A DNA stretch of 64,000 nucleotides from Planococcus soli. GTDB lineage: Bacteria; Bacillota; Bacilli; Bacillales_A; Planococcaceae. The notes below the pieces were generated by a model, which ran no database searches, was not told the DNA's origin, and saw only the letters and a list, made by a program, of their open reading frames with translations. The position numbers and the translations under genes are program-made. Shown here one piece after another: positions 55,552 through 64,000 of this stretch. Position 1 is the stretch's first letter, and the number at the start of each line of letters is the position of its first letter. The stretch spans positions 194 to 64,193 of the forward strand of contig NZ_WXYN01000003.1 in the NCBI RefSeq assembly GCF_016881065.1, written 5' to 3'.

Positions 55552-55586
55552 AAAAAAACGCGGCAGGCAAAAGCCTGCACGCGCTC
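55552..55586 (-). terminator. Terminator of the cydABS operon
   Basis: On the minus strand CGCGTGCAGGC pairs with GCCTGCCGCG (one bulge), followed by T7. It starts at the cydS stop codon. Confidence 0.8.
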
Positions 55587-55697
55587 TTAGTCCCGGTCTT
55601 TCGTAACGGGACCGTCTTTCAGTGAGAACCAGAAACCAAAAATGATGGCACCAAACAAAACTAAAAATGGTGCATAAAATATCATGAAATCCTGCAT
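55587..55697 (-). CDS. cydS: Cytochrome bd oxidase small subunit CydS
   Basis: This 36-residue single-helix membrane protein has AGGAGG 8 nt before its ATG, and it begins 14 nt after the cydB stop. The sequence begins MQDFMIFYAPFLVL and later has FWFSLKD. This matches the layout of Geobacillus CydS (MQ-F-I-YAP at the start and FW-LKD near the end), the third subunit seen in the bd oxidase structure. It stabilises haem b in CydA. It is too short for routine ORF calling. Confidence 0.85.
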   Translation of the reverse strand: MQDFMIFYAPFLVLFGAIIFGFWFSLKDGPVTKDRD

Positions 55698-55711
55698 GGA
55701 TAATGCCTCCT

Positions 55712-56740
55712 CTATGCGTGGTAATCCGATTTTCCTTCGATGTAATCTTTATCGAACAAGAACAGACGGAACAATAAGTACAGCGATGGCAGCAACAGGC
55801 AAAGTCCAGCGATAAACGCAATGATCAATGCAATCGCCATGGCTTCATTCGTAAAGCTGTCATAGATCGTCAAATACGGATACAGCAAATACGGATAGTG
55901 CGACGCCCCATATGCGAAAAATGCGGTAAAGAACTGCCCCATCAACAAAATGAAAGCCCAGCCGTAATGGCGTTTTTTCCAGATCAGGTAGACCGTTCCC
56001 GCAAACAGCAGGAATGATACAGCAAATACCCACCATAAGTCGAGAATGCGAGCGAAATGCTCAGGGTTGTGGCCGCGCAGTTCATATATAATCCCGGTTG
56101 CTGTGATAATGGCAGGCGCAGCCCAAACCAGCGCATATTTGCGCATTAAATCAGTGGCTTTGGCATCGCCCGCTTTTGAAGAATACCAGGTCAAAAACAC
56201 AGCTGAAATATACAGGACTGCCGTTAAGCTCAGGACCACAATACTCCACATCAACGGGCTGGTGAACAGTGCCCAATAGTCCAGATAAGGCTGGCCGTTC
56301 TCCATTTGGATAAAGCCGCCTTCTGACATAGCCAGCACCGGCGACAAGGCAGCCGGCAGCAACAGTCCAGACAGGCCGTACATATAAATATAGCCTCTAT
56401 GATTGATTTTAGCCCCGTAAGTCGCAAACGCGTAATAAGAACCGCGGATTGCCAACAGGATCAGCGCCAGACTGGCTGGAACCAACAAGGTCGTGCCGTA
56501 GTAAAAAGCGGTTTGCGGGAAAAATCCAATGATCCCGACAAAGAAGAATACAAAAAACACGTTGGTGACTTCCCAGACCGGCGACAAGTAACGCTGGATG
56601 ACCCCTGTCAAAATGTGCTGCTTGCCGACAAAAGAGCTATAGGCATTAAAGAAGCCGGCGCCGAAATCGATCGACGCCACGATGACATACAGATACAGAA
56701 ACAGCCAAAGAACGGATATGCCAACAATTTCTAATGTCAT
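55712..56740 (-). CDS. cydB: Cytochrome bd quinol oxidase subunit II
   Basis: This 342-residue membrane protein has about eight or nine helices and is the structural partner of CydA. The N-terminus VGISVLWLFLYLYVIVASIDFGAGF and the segment PVWEVTNVFFVFFFVGIIGFFP are typical. Its ATG overlaps the cydA stop by four bases, so the two are translationally coupled. The operon order is cydA, cydB, cydS. Confidence 0.92.
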   Translation of the reverse strand: MTLEIVGISVLWLFLYLYVIVASIDFGAGFFNAYSSFVGKQHILTGVIQRYLSPVWEVTNVFFVFFFVGIIGFFPQTAFYYGTTLLVPASLALILLAIRGSYYAFATYGAKINHRGYIYMYGLSGLLLPAALSPVLAMSEGGFIQMENGQPYLDYWALFTSPLMWSIVVLSLTAVLYISAVFLTWYSSKAGDAKATDLMRKYALVWAAPAIITATGIIYELRGHNPEHFARILDLWWVFAVSFLLFAGTVYLIWKKRHYGWAFILLMGQFFTAFFAYGASHYPYLLYPYLTIYDSFTNEAMAIALIIAFIAGLCLLLPSLYLLFRLFLFDKDYIEGKSDYHA

Positions 56741-58083
56741 TCTTCTTCACCGCCTTTGGCATTTTCACGTGCTGCCAACTCTTTTTCAACCGGATTGCGC
56801 TTGTACATGCGGGTTAATACGACAGCTGTACCAATACCGAGAATAATATACAGACCAGCAAACAACACAATCATGAGATCTACGTTTCCGCTGGTGGTTG
56901 CTCCTTCACTTACCCTCATATGGCCTCTGAGAATCCATGGCTGGCGTCCAACTTCCGTGAACCACCATCCTGCCTCAATGGCGATGAGCGCCAATGGCCC
57001 TCCCGCCACTGTGAGCCAGCGGAACCATCTTGTCCGGATGAACGACCAATTGCGGAAAGCGGCAACGACATAGACAAAGGAGAAGAATGCCAGCCACATG
57101 CCGATGGTGACCATCGTATCAAAAAGATAATGGATCCACAGCGGCGGCCTTTCATCTTCCGGGAATTCATTGAGCCCGGTAACTTCAGCAAACGGGTTGC
57201 TGTGTGCCAGAATACTCAACGCATAAGGAATCCGGATGGCATACTTTACTTCTTCGCCGTCCAAAATTCCGAACATGACCAAACCTGCATCTTCTTCTGT
57301 TTCAAAATGCCACTCAGCCGCAGCCAGTTTTTCCGGCTGGTACTCTGCAAGATACTTACCGGAGAAATCTCCGATTAAGGCTGTCGCAATGGCAAACACC
57401 AGTCCCAGTTTCATGGTCAGGAATAAAGCTTTCTTATGGTAAATATGGTTGGAGCCGCCCAGCATGCGCAGCGCTGCAATGGATGCCAGCACGAAAGCGC
57501 TGGTCATAAATGCCGTGGCCATAACGTGCGCCACTTTAGTCGGCACTGCCGGACTGAACATAGCCAAGAGCGGGCTGACATTGACCATTTCGCCATTCAG
57601 TATTTCAAAGCCCTGCGGCTGGTTCATAAAGGCATTGACGATGGTAATGAATACGGACGACGCTGCTGCCCCCAGTGCAACCGGAATCAGCAACAGAAAA
57701 TGCTTCCGCTGGTCTTCAAAACGATCCCATGTGTAAAGATAAATCCCCAGGAAGATAGCTTCGAAGAAAAATGCGAAAACTTCCATAAACAACGGCAAGG
57801 CAATTACATTTCCGGCCAATTGCATAAAGTTCGGCCATAACAATGACAACTGCAAGCCGATCGCCGTACCGGTTACAACACCTACGGCAACCGTAATAAC
57901 AAATCCTCTGGCCCAACGGCGAGCCAGCAAAATATAATGATCATCTTTTTTCTTAATACCCACCCATTGGGCAATCATAATCATGAGAGGGACACCTACG
58001 CCGATCGTTGCGTATAGAATATGGAATGATAAAGTCAATAACGTTAGAATGCGACTCAGAAAAGCCGGATCTTGAAATTCCAA
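56737..58083 (-). CDS. cydA: Cytochrome bd quinol oxidase subunit I
   Basis: This 448-residue catalytic subunit oxidises menaquinol and reduces oxygen to water. The first His ligand is in LTLSFHILYATIGVG (about residue 20). Membrane segments with GVVTGTAIGLQLSLLWPNFM and GWWFTEVGRQPWI carry other conserved residues. The Q-loop is short, as in Geobacillus and in B. subtilis YthA, rather than long as in E. coli. The TTG start at 58083 has AAGGAG 9 nt upstream. Rex or oxygen control is likely from the family, but I see no clear Rex box. Confidence 0.92.
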   Translation of the reverse strand: MEFQDPAFLSRILTLLTLSFHILYATIGVGVPLMIMIAQWVGIKKKDDHYILLARRWARGFVITVAVGVVTGTAIGLQLSLLWPNFMQLAGNVIALPLFMEVFAFFFEAIFLGIYLYTWDRFEDQRKHFLLLIPVALGAAASSVFITIVNAFMNQPQGFEILNGEMVNVSPLLAMFSPAVPTKVAHVMATAFMTSAFVLASIAALRMLGGSNHIYHKKALFLTMKLGLVFAIATALIGDFSGKYLAEYQPEKLAAAEWHFETEEDAGLVMFGILDGEEVKYAIRIPYALSILAHSNPFAEVTGLNEFPEDERPPLWIHYLFDTMVTIGMWLAFFSFVYVVAAFRNWSFIRTRWFRWLTVAGGPLALIAIEAGWWFTEVGRQPWILRGHMRVSEGATTSGNVDLMIVLFAGLYIILGIGTAVVLTRMYKRNPVEKELAARENAKGGEEE

Positions 58084-58232
58084 TCTACTCGTCTCCTTTT
58101 TTTAAGCGTGTGATTCACTGCAACTCTTGTTCTTATTGTACATCAAACCCACTTTCCAAAACGCTTCCCAAGCCTTGTTTTTATACCAAACTTTGAATAA
58201 GCTGTGACAGTGTTAAAGGAAAAAGAATTGAA

Positions 58233-58265
58233 ATTTTTCTCAATTTTTAGTATTCTATATAGAAT
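58233..58265 (+). promoter_or_regulatory. Promoter with palindrome before the Nudix gene
   Basis: A TTGAAA -35 and a TATTCT -10 are spaced by 17 nt. The -10 is part of a perfect 14-bp palindrome, ATTCTATATAGAAT (58252-58265), which could be an operator. Confidence 0.5.
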
Positions 58266-58286
58266 AAAGAAAAAGGGTGAGGCATC

Positions 58287-58715
58287 ATGAGAACAAAACG
58301 GAAAGTATTTGCGTATATTACAAGAGGCGAAGAAGAAAATCGTGAACTGCTTGTATTCGAGTACAAAGGTGAACCGGAAGTTGGCCTGCAAGTACCCGGT
58401 GGGACGATTGAAGACGACGAGCTGTTAATCGATGCTTTGTACAGAGAAGTTAAAGAAGAAACAGGATTGCCCCGCGAAGTAATCGATTTTGTCGGCAAAA
58501 TCCACAAGTACACGTATTATCCGGAACATCAGGATAAAGCCTACGAACGGAACATTTTTCATTTTGAATACACCGGTGATCCGATCGAACAGTTTGAACA
58601 CACTATCGCAAGCCACGGCCGCGATAATGGCTTAACACTGCTATTCCGTTGGGAACCGATCAAAAATCTGCCGCAGCTGGCAGAAGAGCAAGACACAGCA
58701 ATCGAACTTCTTTAA
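58287..58715 (+). CDS. Nudix hydrolase
   Basis: This 142-residue cytosolic pyrophosphohydrolase has a Nudix box from GGTIEDDELLIDA to REVKEETGLP (about 40-62), with the REV-EE-G signature intact. It hydrolyses a nucleotide linked to another moiety; the substrate is unknown. GGTGAGG lies about 7 nt before the ATG. The gene stands alone between the cyd operon and dgkB, with its own promoter and a bidirectional terminator. Confidence 0.87.
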   Translation: MRTKRKVFAYITRGEEENRELLVFEYKGEPEVGLQVPGGTIEDDELLIDALYREVKEETGLPREVIDFVGKIHKYTYYPEHQDKAYERNIFHFEYTGDPIEQFEHTIASHGRDNGLTLLFRWEPIKNLPQLAEEQDTAIELL

Positions 58716-58746
58716 GCATTGGGGACAATAGGAGCTGTCAATGCAA

Positions 58747-58793
58747 ATAAAAAGCTGGAAAACGGAGCGACTCCGTTTTCCAGCTTTTTATTT
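58747..58793. terminator. Bidirectional terminator between Nudix gene and dgkB
   Basis: AAAAAGCTGGAAAACGGAG pairs perfectly with its complement across a 3-nt loop, T runs on both strands. It overlaps the dgkB stop codon. Confidence 0.9.
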
Positions 58794-59702
58794 GCGGTCT
58801 TTTTCATTTAAAGAATCAATCGGCACATACATTTCTATATGGCCAGCTAAGTTTTCGAACACTGCCGGCAGCAGTCCACCATACTCACCGTCCAAATTCA
58901 ACAGTACCCGCTCTTCAGTAGTTACCGTAATTTTACTGGCCTTTGCATAAATTACATGCGGATCCGACAGATGCTCCCCGCGCAATGCTAAAGAAGCCAC
59001 GCGGATAAACTCTGCCATATTAAGCTCTTTCAAGATCAATAACGTGAATTTGCCATCATTGATGCTGGCATCCGGTGCCAATTTTTCGAAGCCCCCAACG
59101 GAGTTCGTCAATCCGATCAAAAACATCATCGCACTGTCATCGAAAACCTGTCCGTCGTATTCAATCCGGACACGTGAGGAACGGATCGAAGGAATCATTT
59201 CAATGCCTTTCAAATAATAGGCCATTTGGCCAAGCACTGTTTTCAATTTACTCGGCACCTCGTAGGTCAACTCAGTAAGCCTGCCTCCGCCAGCAATATT
59301 GATGAAATAGCGGTCATCGTTCATCAGACCGATATCCACAGGGATTGACTCCCCTTTCAAGATGATGTCTACTGCCTTCGTAATATCACGAGGAATATGG
59401 ACGGCACGGGCAAAATCATTGGTCGTCCCCATCGGAATAAGGCCGACTTTAGGACGATTCTCAAATTTAGCGATGCCTGAAACAACTTCATTTAATGTGC
59501 CGTCTCCACCAACAGCGATTACCAAATCAAACTTTCGCTCAACAGCAAATGTAGCCGCTTGAATTGCGTCGCCCTCACAAGTGGTCGCATGGCAAGATGT
59601 TTCGTAGCCAGCCTTTTCCATTTTCTCTAAAACTTCAGGCAGGTGTTTCCGGAATAGCTCACGGCCGGAAGTCGGGTTATAAATAATGCGTGCACGTTTC
59701 AT
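58788..59702 (-). CDS. dgkB: Diacylglycerol kinase DgkB
   Basis: This 304-residue soluble lipid kinase phosphorylates diacylglycerol released during lipoteichoic acid synthesis, so it can re-enter phospholipid synthesis. Motifs are YNPTSGRELF, the nucleotide-binding VGGDGTLNEVVSG (about residue 65-77), PMGTTNDFAR and NDGKFTLLIL. Length and pattern equal B. subtilis YerQ/DgkB. It lies between gatB and rlmCD as in B. subtilis, though separated here from both by extra genes. ATG start; no strong ribosome site beyond an AAGG-like stretch upstream. Confidence 0.92.
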   Translation of the reverse strand: MKRARIIYNPTSGRELFRKHLPEVLEKMEKAGYETSCHATTCEGDAIQAATFAVERKFDLVIAVGGDGTLNEVVSGIAKFENRPKVGLIPMGTTNDFARAVHIPRDITKAVDIILKGESIPVDIGLMNDDRYFINIAGGGRLTELTYEVPSKLKTVLGQMAYYLKGIEMIPSIRSSRVRIEYDGQVFDDSAMMFLIGLTNSVGGFEKLAPDASINDGKFTLLILKELNMAEFIRVASLALRGEHLSDPHVIYAKASKITVTTEERVLLNLDGEYGGLLPAVFENLAGHIEMYVPIDSLNEKDRK

Positions 59703-59806
59703 CAGATTCAGCCTTTCTGGACTTTCTGTAAAAAATAAGAAAACACGATTTCCATTCAGAAACTTGGCAGTGTGCCCCAGTTTCCCTTATGGATAAATCA
59801 TCCTCT

Positions 59807-60367
59807 TTATTTTAACGCTTTTTCAAATGCCTGGCGCAAATCTTCAAAGACAATTTGCCAAAAATCTTCCTTATAAACAAAGCCGTCCGAAATCTCCCCG
59901 ATCACGGTTTTTACGTGAAGATCGTATTGCGGATCCCCTTTTTCGGGAAGCACTGATTTTTTCTCATCGACAAACTCCTGGACTTTAGGCGCTCTTGGCC
60001 CCCAATCTCCAAGAACAGTGCCTTCTGCTGACAGGATGATGTACTTAGGAATTGAACGTCCATTGTTTGTTAAGTAACGGTCCATCAATTCCAGGTTTTC
60101 ATCGCGGTATACGCAACGGACTTCTAAACCAGCCGCATCTGTTATTTTTCGCAGGATGGCATTATTCATCATGGCATCGCCGCACCAATCTTCGGTAATG
60201 ACCAAGATATGAGGTTTTTTTTCTTTCAGCAAAGCCATGAATTCCGGATCTTCCGGAATCTTGAACTTTTCATAGATGCTGTAGGACTTTTGCTGGTTCG
60301 ACTCCATTTGCGCCATATAACTCTCTAAAGTAATACCATTATCAAAATACTGCTGCTCCGTCATCAT
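59807..60367 (-). CDS. Thioredoxin-fold protein with a single active-site cysteine
   Basis: This 186-residue soluble protein has a thioredoxin fold (about 45-140): a strand HILVITEDWCGDAMMNNAIL where the usual CxxC is replaced by WCGDAM, then the cis-proline segment SIPKYIILS. With only one cysteine in the motif it is unlikely to be a classic disulphide reductase. It may act through a mixed disulphide with a low-molecular thiol. ATG at 60367 has GGGAG 10 nt upstream. The function is unknown. It stands alone between gatB and dgkB. Confidence 0.8.
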   Translation of the reverse strand: MMTEQQYFDNGITLESYMAQMESNQQKSYSIYEKFKIPEDPEFMALLKEKKPHILVITEDWCGDAMMNNAILRKITDAAGLEVRCVYRDENLELMDRYLTNNGRSIPKYIILSAEGTVLGDWGPRAPKVQEFVDEKKSVLPEKGDPQYDLHVKTVIGEISDGFVYKEDFWQIVFEDLRQAFEKALK

Positions 60368-60728
60368 ACAATCACGTCTCCCTTTTCCTGCATTGCCGCT
60401 AACTCGGACTTTCACTCCCAACTCGGAAGTTTTTTGTTCTTTTTATATTCCATTAAACTGTCATGCAGCCGTTGGGTAATAAAGCACATTCCATCAGCCA
60501 GAACTTGTCTTTATTACCAGTTTACTGTTCTGCGGCAAAGTCTTCAAGGCTGAGATGCAGTTAGCATGTTTTACAGCGTTAATTGAAATGGAAAAAGATG
60601 ACCATCGCAGTAAAGACGCCTCTAGTCGATGCTTGGTTCCCGACAACGCAATAACACGCTCACTGTATACAATCACAAAAAAGGATGGCCCATAACGGAC
60701 CATCCTTTTGCCTATCTATAACTTCTTT
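60368..60728. other. Intergenic stretch without a convincing gene
   Basis: This region of about 360 bases contains the upstream part of the thioredoxin-fold gene on its left and the gatB terminator at 60680-60713 on its right. Short open frames exist on both strands but none has a ribosome site together with a recognisable protein. I see no RNA gene. Confidence 0.5.
60680..60713 (-). terminator. Terminator of the gatCAB operon
   Basis: On the minus strand AAAGGATGG pairs with CCATCCTTT around an 11-nt loop, followed by T6. Confidence 0.8.
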
Positions 60729-62159
60729 TTATCTTTTTGCAATTTCTTCAAGAAGAATTTTATTGAGCAGTGGCGGATTCGCCTGTCCTTTTGTTTGCTT
60801 CATGATCTGCCCGACAAGGAATCCGATTGCGCGGTCTTTGCCGTTTTTAAAATCTTCGATCGATTGAGGGTTGCTGTCGAGTGCCGTTGTGACAAATTCA
60901 CGCAATGTGTTTTCGTCCGAAATCTGGACAAGCCCTTTCGCTTTGACGATGTCGTTCGCGTCGCCGCCTTTTTCGATCAATTCCTTGAAGACTTTCTTGG
61001 CGATTTTAGATGAAATCGTACCATCCGTGATCAGTTTGATCATGCCAGCCAAACCTTCAGGAGTCAATGCTGTATCTTCCAGCTCTTTTTGCTCAGCGTT
61101 CAGATAAGCCGATACTTCCCCCATCAGCCAGTTGGATGCCAATTTCGCATCAGCCCCGGCAGTTACCGTCGCTTCAAAGAAGTCGGAAATCGGTTTCGCC
61201 AGTGTCAGTACCATGGCATCATAAGAAGACATACCAAGTTCCGATACGTAGCGCGCTTTGCGGGCATCCGGCAATTCCGGAATTTCAGCACGGACACGCT
61301 CCAACCAAGCATCGTCGATGACAATGTCGACTAGATCCGGTTCCGGGAAGTAACGGTAATCGTCAGATCCTTCTTTGATGCGCATCAATAAGGTTTTCCC
61401 AGTCGATTCGTCATAGCGGCGTGTTTCCTGCTCGATGATTCCACCTGCAAGCAGCACCTGCTCCTGGCGAACCTGTTCATGCTCAATGCCTTTGCGGACA
61501 AAGTTGAATGAATTCAAGTTCTTCAATTCTGTCTTCGTACCAAATTCATCCTGGCCGAATGGGCGAAGCGAGATGTTTGCGTCGCAGCGCAATGATCCTT
61601 CTTCCATGCGTACATCAGAAACACCCGTGTATTGAATGATCGCTTTGATTTTTTCCAGGTAAGCATAAGCCTCATCAGCTGTACGGATATCCGGCTCTGA
61701 AACGATTTCAATTAACGGCGTGCCTTGGCGGTTAAAGTCGACCAATGAATGGCCATTGCCAGTGTGTGTCAGTTTCCCAGCATCTTCTTCCATATGAAGA
61801 CGCGTAATGCCGATGCGTTTCTTCTCGCCTTTTACTTCGATTTCAATCCAGCCATGCTCACCGATCGGCTGATCAAATTGGGAAATCTGATAAGCTTTCG
61901 GATTGTCTGGGTAGAAATAGTTTTTGCGGTCGAACTTGGTGTGGCGGGTAATTTCGCAGTTTAATGCCAGTGCCGCTTTCATTGCCCAATCTACTGCACG
62001 CTTGTTGACTACCGGCAAAACGCCCGGATAGCCGAGGTCGACGACATTCGTATTGGTGTTTGGTTCAGCACCAAAATGAGCAGGCGCTGGAGAAAACATT
62101 TTCGAATCTGTTTTTAATTCAACGTGGACTTCAAGCCCGATGATCGTTTCGAAATTCAT
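60729..62159 (-). CDS. gatB: Aspartyl/glutamyl-tRNA amidotransferase subunit B
   Basis: This 476-residue kinase and tRNA-binding subunit of GatCAB converts Glu-tRNA(Gln) and Asp-tRNA(Asn) to the amide forms. Visible motifs are [30 protein letters not shown] (catalytic and ATP region) and [14 protein letters not shown]. The helical tail domain (about 330-476) ends in a YqeY-like part. The ATG at 62159 overlaps the gatA stop by four bases, with GGAGG inside gatA. It is the last gene of the operon. Confidence 0.95.
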   Translation of the reverse strand: MNFETIIGLEVHVELKTDSKMFSPAPAHFGAEPNTNTNVVDLGYPGVLPVVNKRAVDWAMKAALALNCEITRHTKFDRKNYFYPDNPKAYQISQFDQPIGEHGWIEIEVKGEKKRIGITRLHMEEDAGKLTHTGNGHSLVDFNRQGTPLIEIVSEPDIRTADEAYAYLEKIKAIIQYTGVSDVRMEEGSLRCDANISLRPFGQDEFGTKTELKNLNSFNFVRKGIEHEQVRQEQVLLAGGIIEQETRRYDESTGKTLLMRIKEGSDDYRYFPEPDLVDIVIDDAWLERVRAEIPELPDARKARYVSELGMSSYDAMVLTLAKPISDFFEATVTAGADAKLASNWLMGEVSAYLNAEQKELEDTALTPEGLAGMIKLITDGTISSKIAKKVFKELIEKGGDANDIVKAKGLVQISDENTLREFVTTALDSNPQSIEDFKNGKDRAIGFLVGQIMKQTKGQANPPLLNKILLEEIAKR

Positions 62160-63625
62160 TGTGCTGCTCCCTCCCAAGTTTGAGGAGTTTTTTTATGGAA
62201 ATCAGTTGCTTGTTCAAATACATCAGCAACACGGTATACCGTTTCTTCGTCAAAATATTTCCCGATAATCTGCAGCCCTAATGGCAAACCATTTTCAAAT
62301 CCACATGGGATTGAAATTGCCGGCACGCCTGCAAGGTTGACTGGAATCGTCAAAATGTCATTGGCGTACATCGTCAATGGATCATCGATGATTTCACCGA
62401 TTTTGAATGCCGGTGTCGGCGTTGTTGGGCCAATGATGACATCGTATTTTTCAAAAGCATCGTCAAAGTCTTTTTTGATCAAAGTACGGACTTTTTGTGC
62501 TTTCTTGTAATAAGCATCGTAATATCCTGAGCTCAGTGCGTAAGTGCCAAGCATTATGCGGCGCTTGACTTCGTCGCCAAATCCTTCAGAACGGGTATTC
62601 ATGTAGAACTCAAGAAGGTTTCCGGCTTTCTCGGTACGGTAGCCATAACGGATTCCGTCAAAGCGGGAAAGGTTGGAAGATGCTTCAGACGAAGCCAACA
62701 AATAATAAGTAGCCAATGCGTATTTTGAGTGCGGCAGGGAGATTTCTTCGCAGATTGCGCCTCGCTCTTCCAGCACTTTCAATGCATCATGGACAGCTTG
62801 TTTTGCTGCTTCACCGACGCCTTCAGCAAAATATTCTTTTGGAACACCGATGCGTAAGCCCGTAATGTCGCCTGTCAATGCAGCAGCGAAATCCGGTACT
62901 TCCACGTTGGCAGAAGTAGAATCTTTATCGTCATGCCCGGAAATGGCATTCAGCAGCAATGCATTGTCTTTTACCGTTCTTGTGATTGGCCCAATTTGGT
63001 CCAATGAAGAAGCGTATGCAATCAGGCCGAAACGGGAAACCCGTCCGTAAGTCGGCTTCATTCCGACTACGCCGCAGAAAGCTGCAGGCTGGCGAATCGA
63101 TCCGCCGGTATCCGAGCCCAACGTGAATGGCACTTCTCCTGCTGCAACTGCAGCAGCAGAACCGCCTGAAGAACCGCCAGGAACGGTTTCAAGATTCCAT
63201 GGATTTTTAGTTTTTTTGTAATACGAGTTTTCATTGGAAGAACCCATTGCGAATTCATCCATGTTCAATTTGCCGACTGTTACCATTCCCGCTTCTTTTA
63301 ACTTTTCCACCACAGTGGCATTGTAAATCGGGTTAAAGCCCTCAAGGATCCGGCTCGAAGCCGTTGTTTCCAGGCCTTCAGTTACGATATTGTCTTTTAC
63401 TCCGATTGGCAAACCGAACAAAGGTCCGCGTTCAGCAAACGGTACTCCATCCATTTCTTTCGCCTGCTGTGTTGCGCGGTCTTTATTCAATGCCAGAAAA
63501 GCATCCACTTTCGGCTCGAGGGCCTCGATACGGTCAAACGCTTTTTCGGTCAATTCAGCAATCGTTGTTTCTTTTGTATGTATCATTTCCTGCAATTGTG
63601 CAGCTGTTTTATCCACCAATGACAT
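62156..63625 (-). CDS. gatA: Aspartyl/glutamyl-tRNA amidotransferase subunit A
   Basis: This 489-residue glutaminase subunit supplies ammonia for tRNA-dependent amidation. The amidase triad is in [10 protein letters not shown] (Lys about 77), [13 protein letters not shown] (Ser about 152) and [12 protein letters not shown] (Ser about 176). Full length; GGAGG lies about 9 nt before the ATG. It begins 19 nt after gatC and is coupled to gatB. A stand-alone paralogue of this family occurs at 52354-53802. Confidence 0.96.
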   Translation of the reverse strand: MSLVDKTAAQLQEMIHTKETTIAELTEKAFDRIEALEPKVDAFLALNKDRATQQAKEMDGVPFAERGPLFGLPIGVKDNIVTEGLETTASSRILEGFNPIYNATVVEKLKEAGMVTVGKLNMDEFAMGSSNENSYYKKTKNPWNLETVPGGSSGGSAAAVAAGEVPFTLGSDTGGSIRQPAAFCGVVGMKPTYGRVSRFGLIAYASSLDQIGPITRTVKDNALLLNAISGHDDKDSTSANVEVPDFAAALTGDITGLRIGVPKEYFAEGVGEAAKQAVHDALKVLEERGAICEEISLPHSKYALATYYLLASSEASSNLSRFDGIRYGYRTEKAGNLLEFYMNTRSEGFGDEVKRRIMLGTYALSSGYYDAYYKKAQKVRTLIKKDFDDAFEKYDVIIGPTTPTPAFKIGEIIDDPLTMYANDILTIPVNLAGVPAISIPCGFENGLPLGLQIIGKYFDEETVYRVADVFEQATDFHKKTPQTWEGAAQ

Positions 63626-63644
63626 CTATGGTTCCTCCTTCCGG

Positions 63645-63935
63645 TTACTCTAAGATTGTTGGGACTTTTACTTGTCCGCCTTCGTGCTCTTTTACGTTTT
63701 TCAAAACCAAGTCGCGGTCCAGTCCAGGAATGGATTTGTCTTCACGCAATACATTGACCATTTGCAAAACATGAGTGGTCGGCTCAACATTTTCTGTATC
63801 CAGTTCGTTTAGCAATTCCATTGCATTCGTAATTGCTTCCAACTGGTCTGCAAAATGTTCCGCTTCTTCATCAGTAATTGCCAATCTCGCCAAATGAGCG
63901 ACTTCGATCACTTCTTCTTTAGTCATTTTCGCCAT
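63645..63935 (-). CDS. gatC: Aspartyl/glutamyl-tRNA amidotransferase subunit C
   Basis: This 96-residue small subunit wraps around GatA and stabilises the complex. Typical segments are [24 protein letters not shown] and the C-terminal [19 protein letters not shown]. It is the first gene of gatCAB. A TATGAT -10-like sequence lies about 45 nt upstream, near the right edge of the window; the -35 is not clear. GGAGG lies 8-9 nt before the ATG. Confidence 0.95.
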   Translation of the reverse strand: MAKMTKEEVIEVAHLARLAITDEEAEHFADQLEAITNAMELLNELDTENVEPTTHVLQMVNVLREDKSIPGLDRDLVLKNVKEHEGGQVKVPTILE

Positions 63936-64000
63936 TTTTATACACCTCCGGATTCAGTAAACATACGCTATATCATAACATTTTTCTAAAAAAATGAATA

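Noticed and set aside
60494-60703. 69-residue minus-strand ORF and a 47-residue plus-strand ORF (about 60557-60694) after gatB
   Set aside because: No ribosome site, overlap with the gatB terminator and no recognisable protein pattern.

Overview
The window is chromosomal DNA of a low-to-moderate GC Bacillota. I place it in the Planococcaceae, close to Planococcus, as an inference from protein resemblance and gene order, not from any search. Start codons are ATG with frequent TTG. Ribosome binding sites are strong GGAGG types, and most operons end in bidirectional hairpin terminators. I see no tRNA or rRNA gene, CRISPR array, prophage, transposase or integrase. The only mobile-looking DNA is a family of short structured repeats.

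Bases 1-22500 follow the Bacillus subtilis yfh-yga-rrnD region in mirror orientation. From the left edge: a pair of rRNA-type promoters pointing out of the window, ygxA, ygzB, perR, a cobalamin adenosyltransferase with a 2-hydroxyacid dehydrogenase, bcp, hemL, ygaE, a five-gene oligopeptide/dipeptide ABC importer, ygaD, ygaC, fabL, mutY, yfhP, yfhJ, yfhH, recX, yfhF and an rlmD paralogue. The peptide importer sits between ygaD and ygaE.

Bases 22500-44700 are a mosaic of housekeeping and accessory genes. They include an MFS exporter, an OsmC protein, a PfeT-like metal ATPase, yfkH with a YtxH protein, an AGCS sodium:amino-acid symporter, yfkK, a monooxygenase-methyltransferase pair and the psuK-psuG pseudouridine catabolism pair. 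An M29 aminopeptidase, mreBH, a beta carbonic anhydrase, pepF with an acetyltransferase, mapB, and thiT under a TPP riboswitch complete it.

Bases 44900-64000 hold an M20 peptidase, the yfmL-M29 aminopeptidase-GDSL esterase operon, a TetR/DHA2 efflux pair, an amidase and a small FbpA-like protein. These are followed by rlmCD, the cydA-cydB-cydS bd oxidase, a Nudix hydrolase, dgkB, a thioredoxin-fold protein and gatC-gatA-gatB. The order gatCAB-dgkB-rlmCD is that of B. subtilis, with cyd and other genes inserted.

The most interesting feature is a family of about 119-nt repeats at four places (22508-22875, 30548-30809 on the minus strand, 38005-38423 and a remnant at 46352-46399 on the minus strand). 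Each unit runs from GAAAAGC to a TGGACA-like end. Paired arms vary between copies but stay complementary, including G-U pairs. Every cluster begins at or within a few bases of the stop codon of a gene on the same strand, and lies between that stop and a terminator hairpin. One unit is cleanly inserted inside another. This looks like a mobile, orientation-selected 3'-UTR RNA element.
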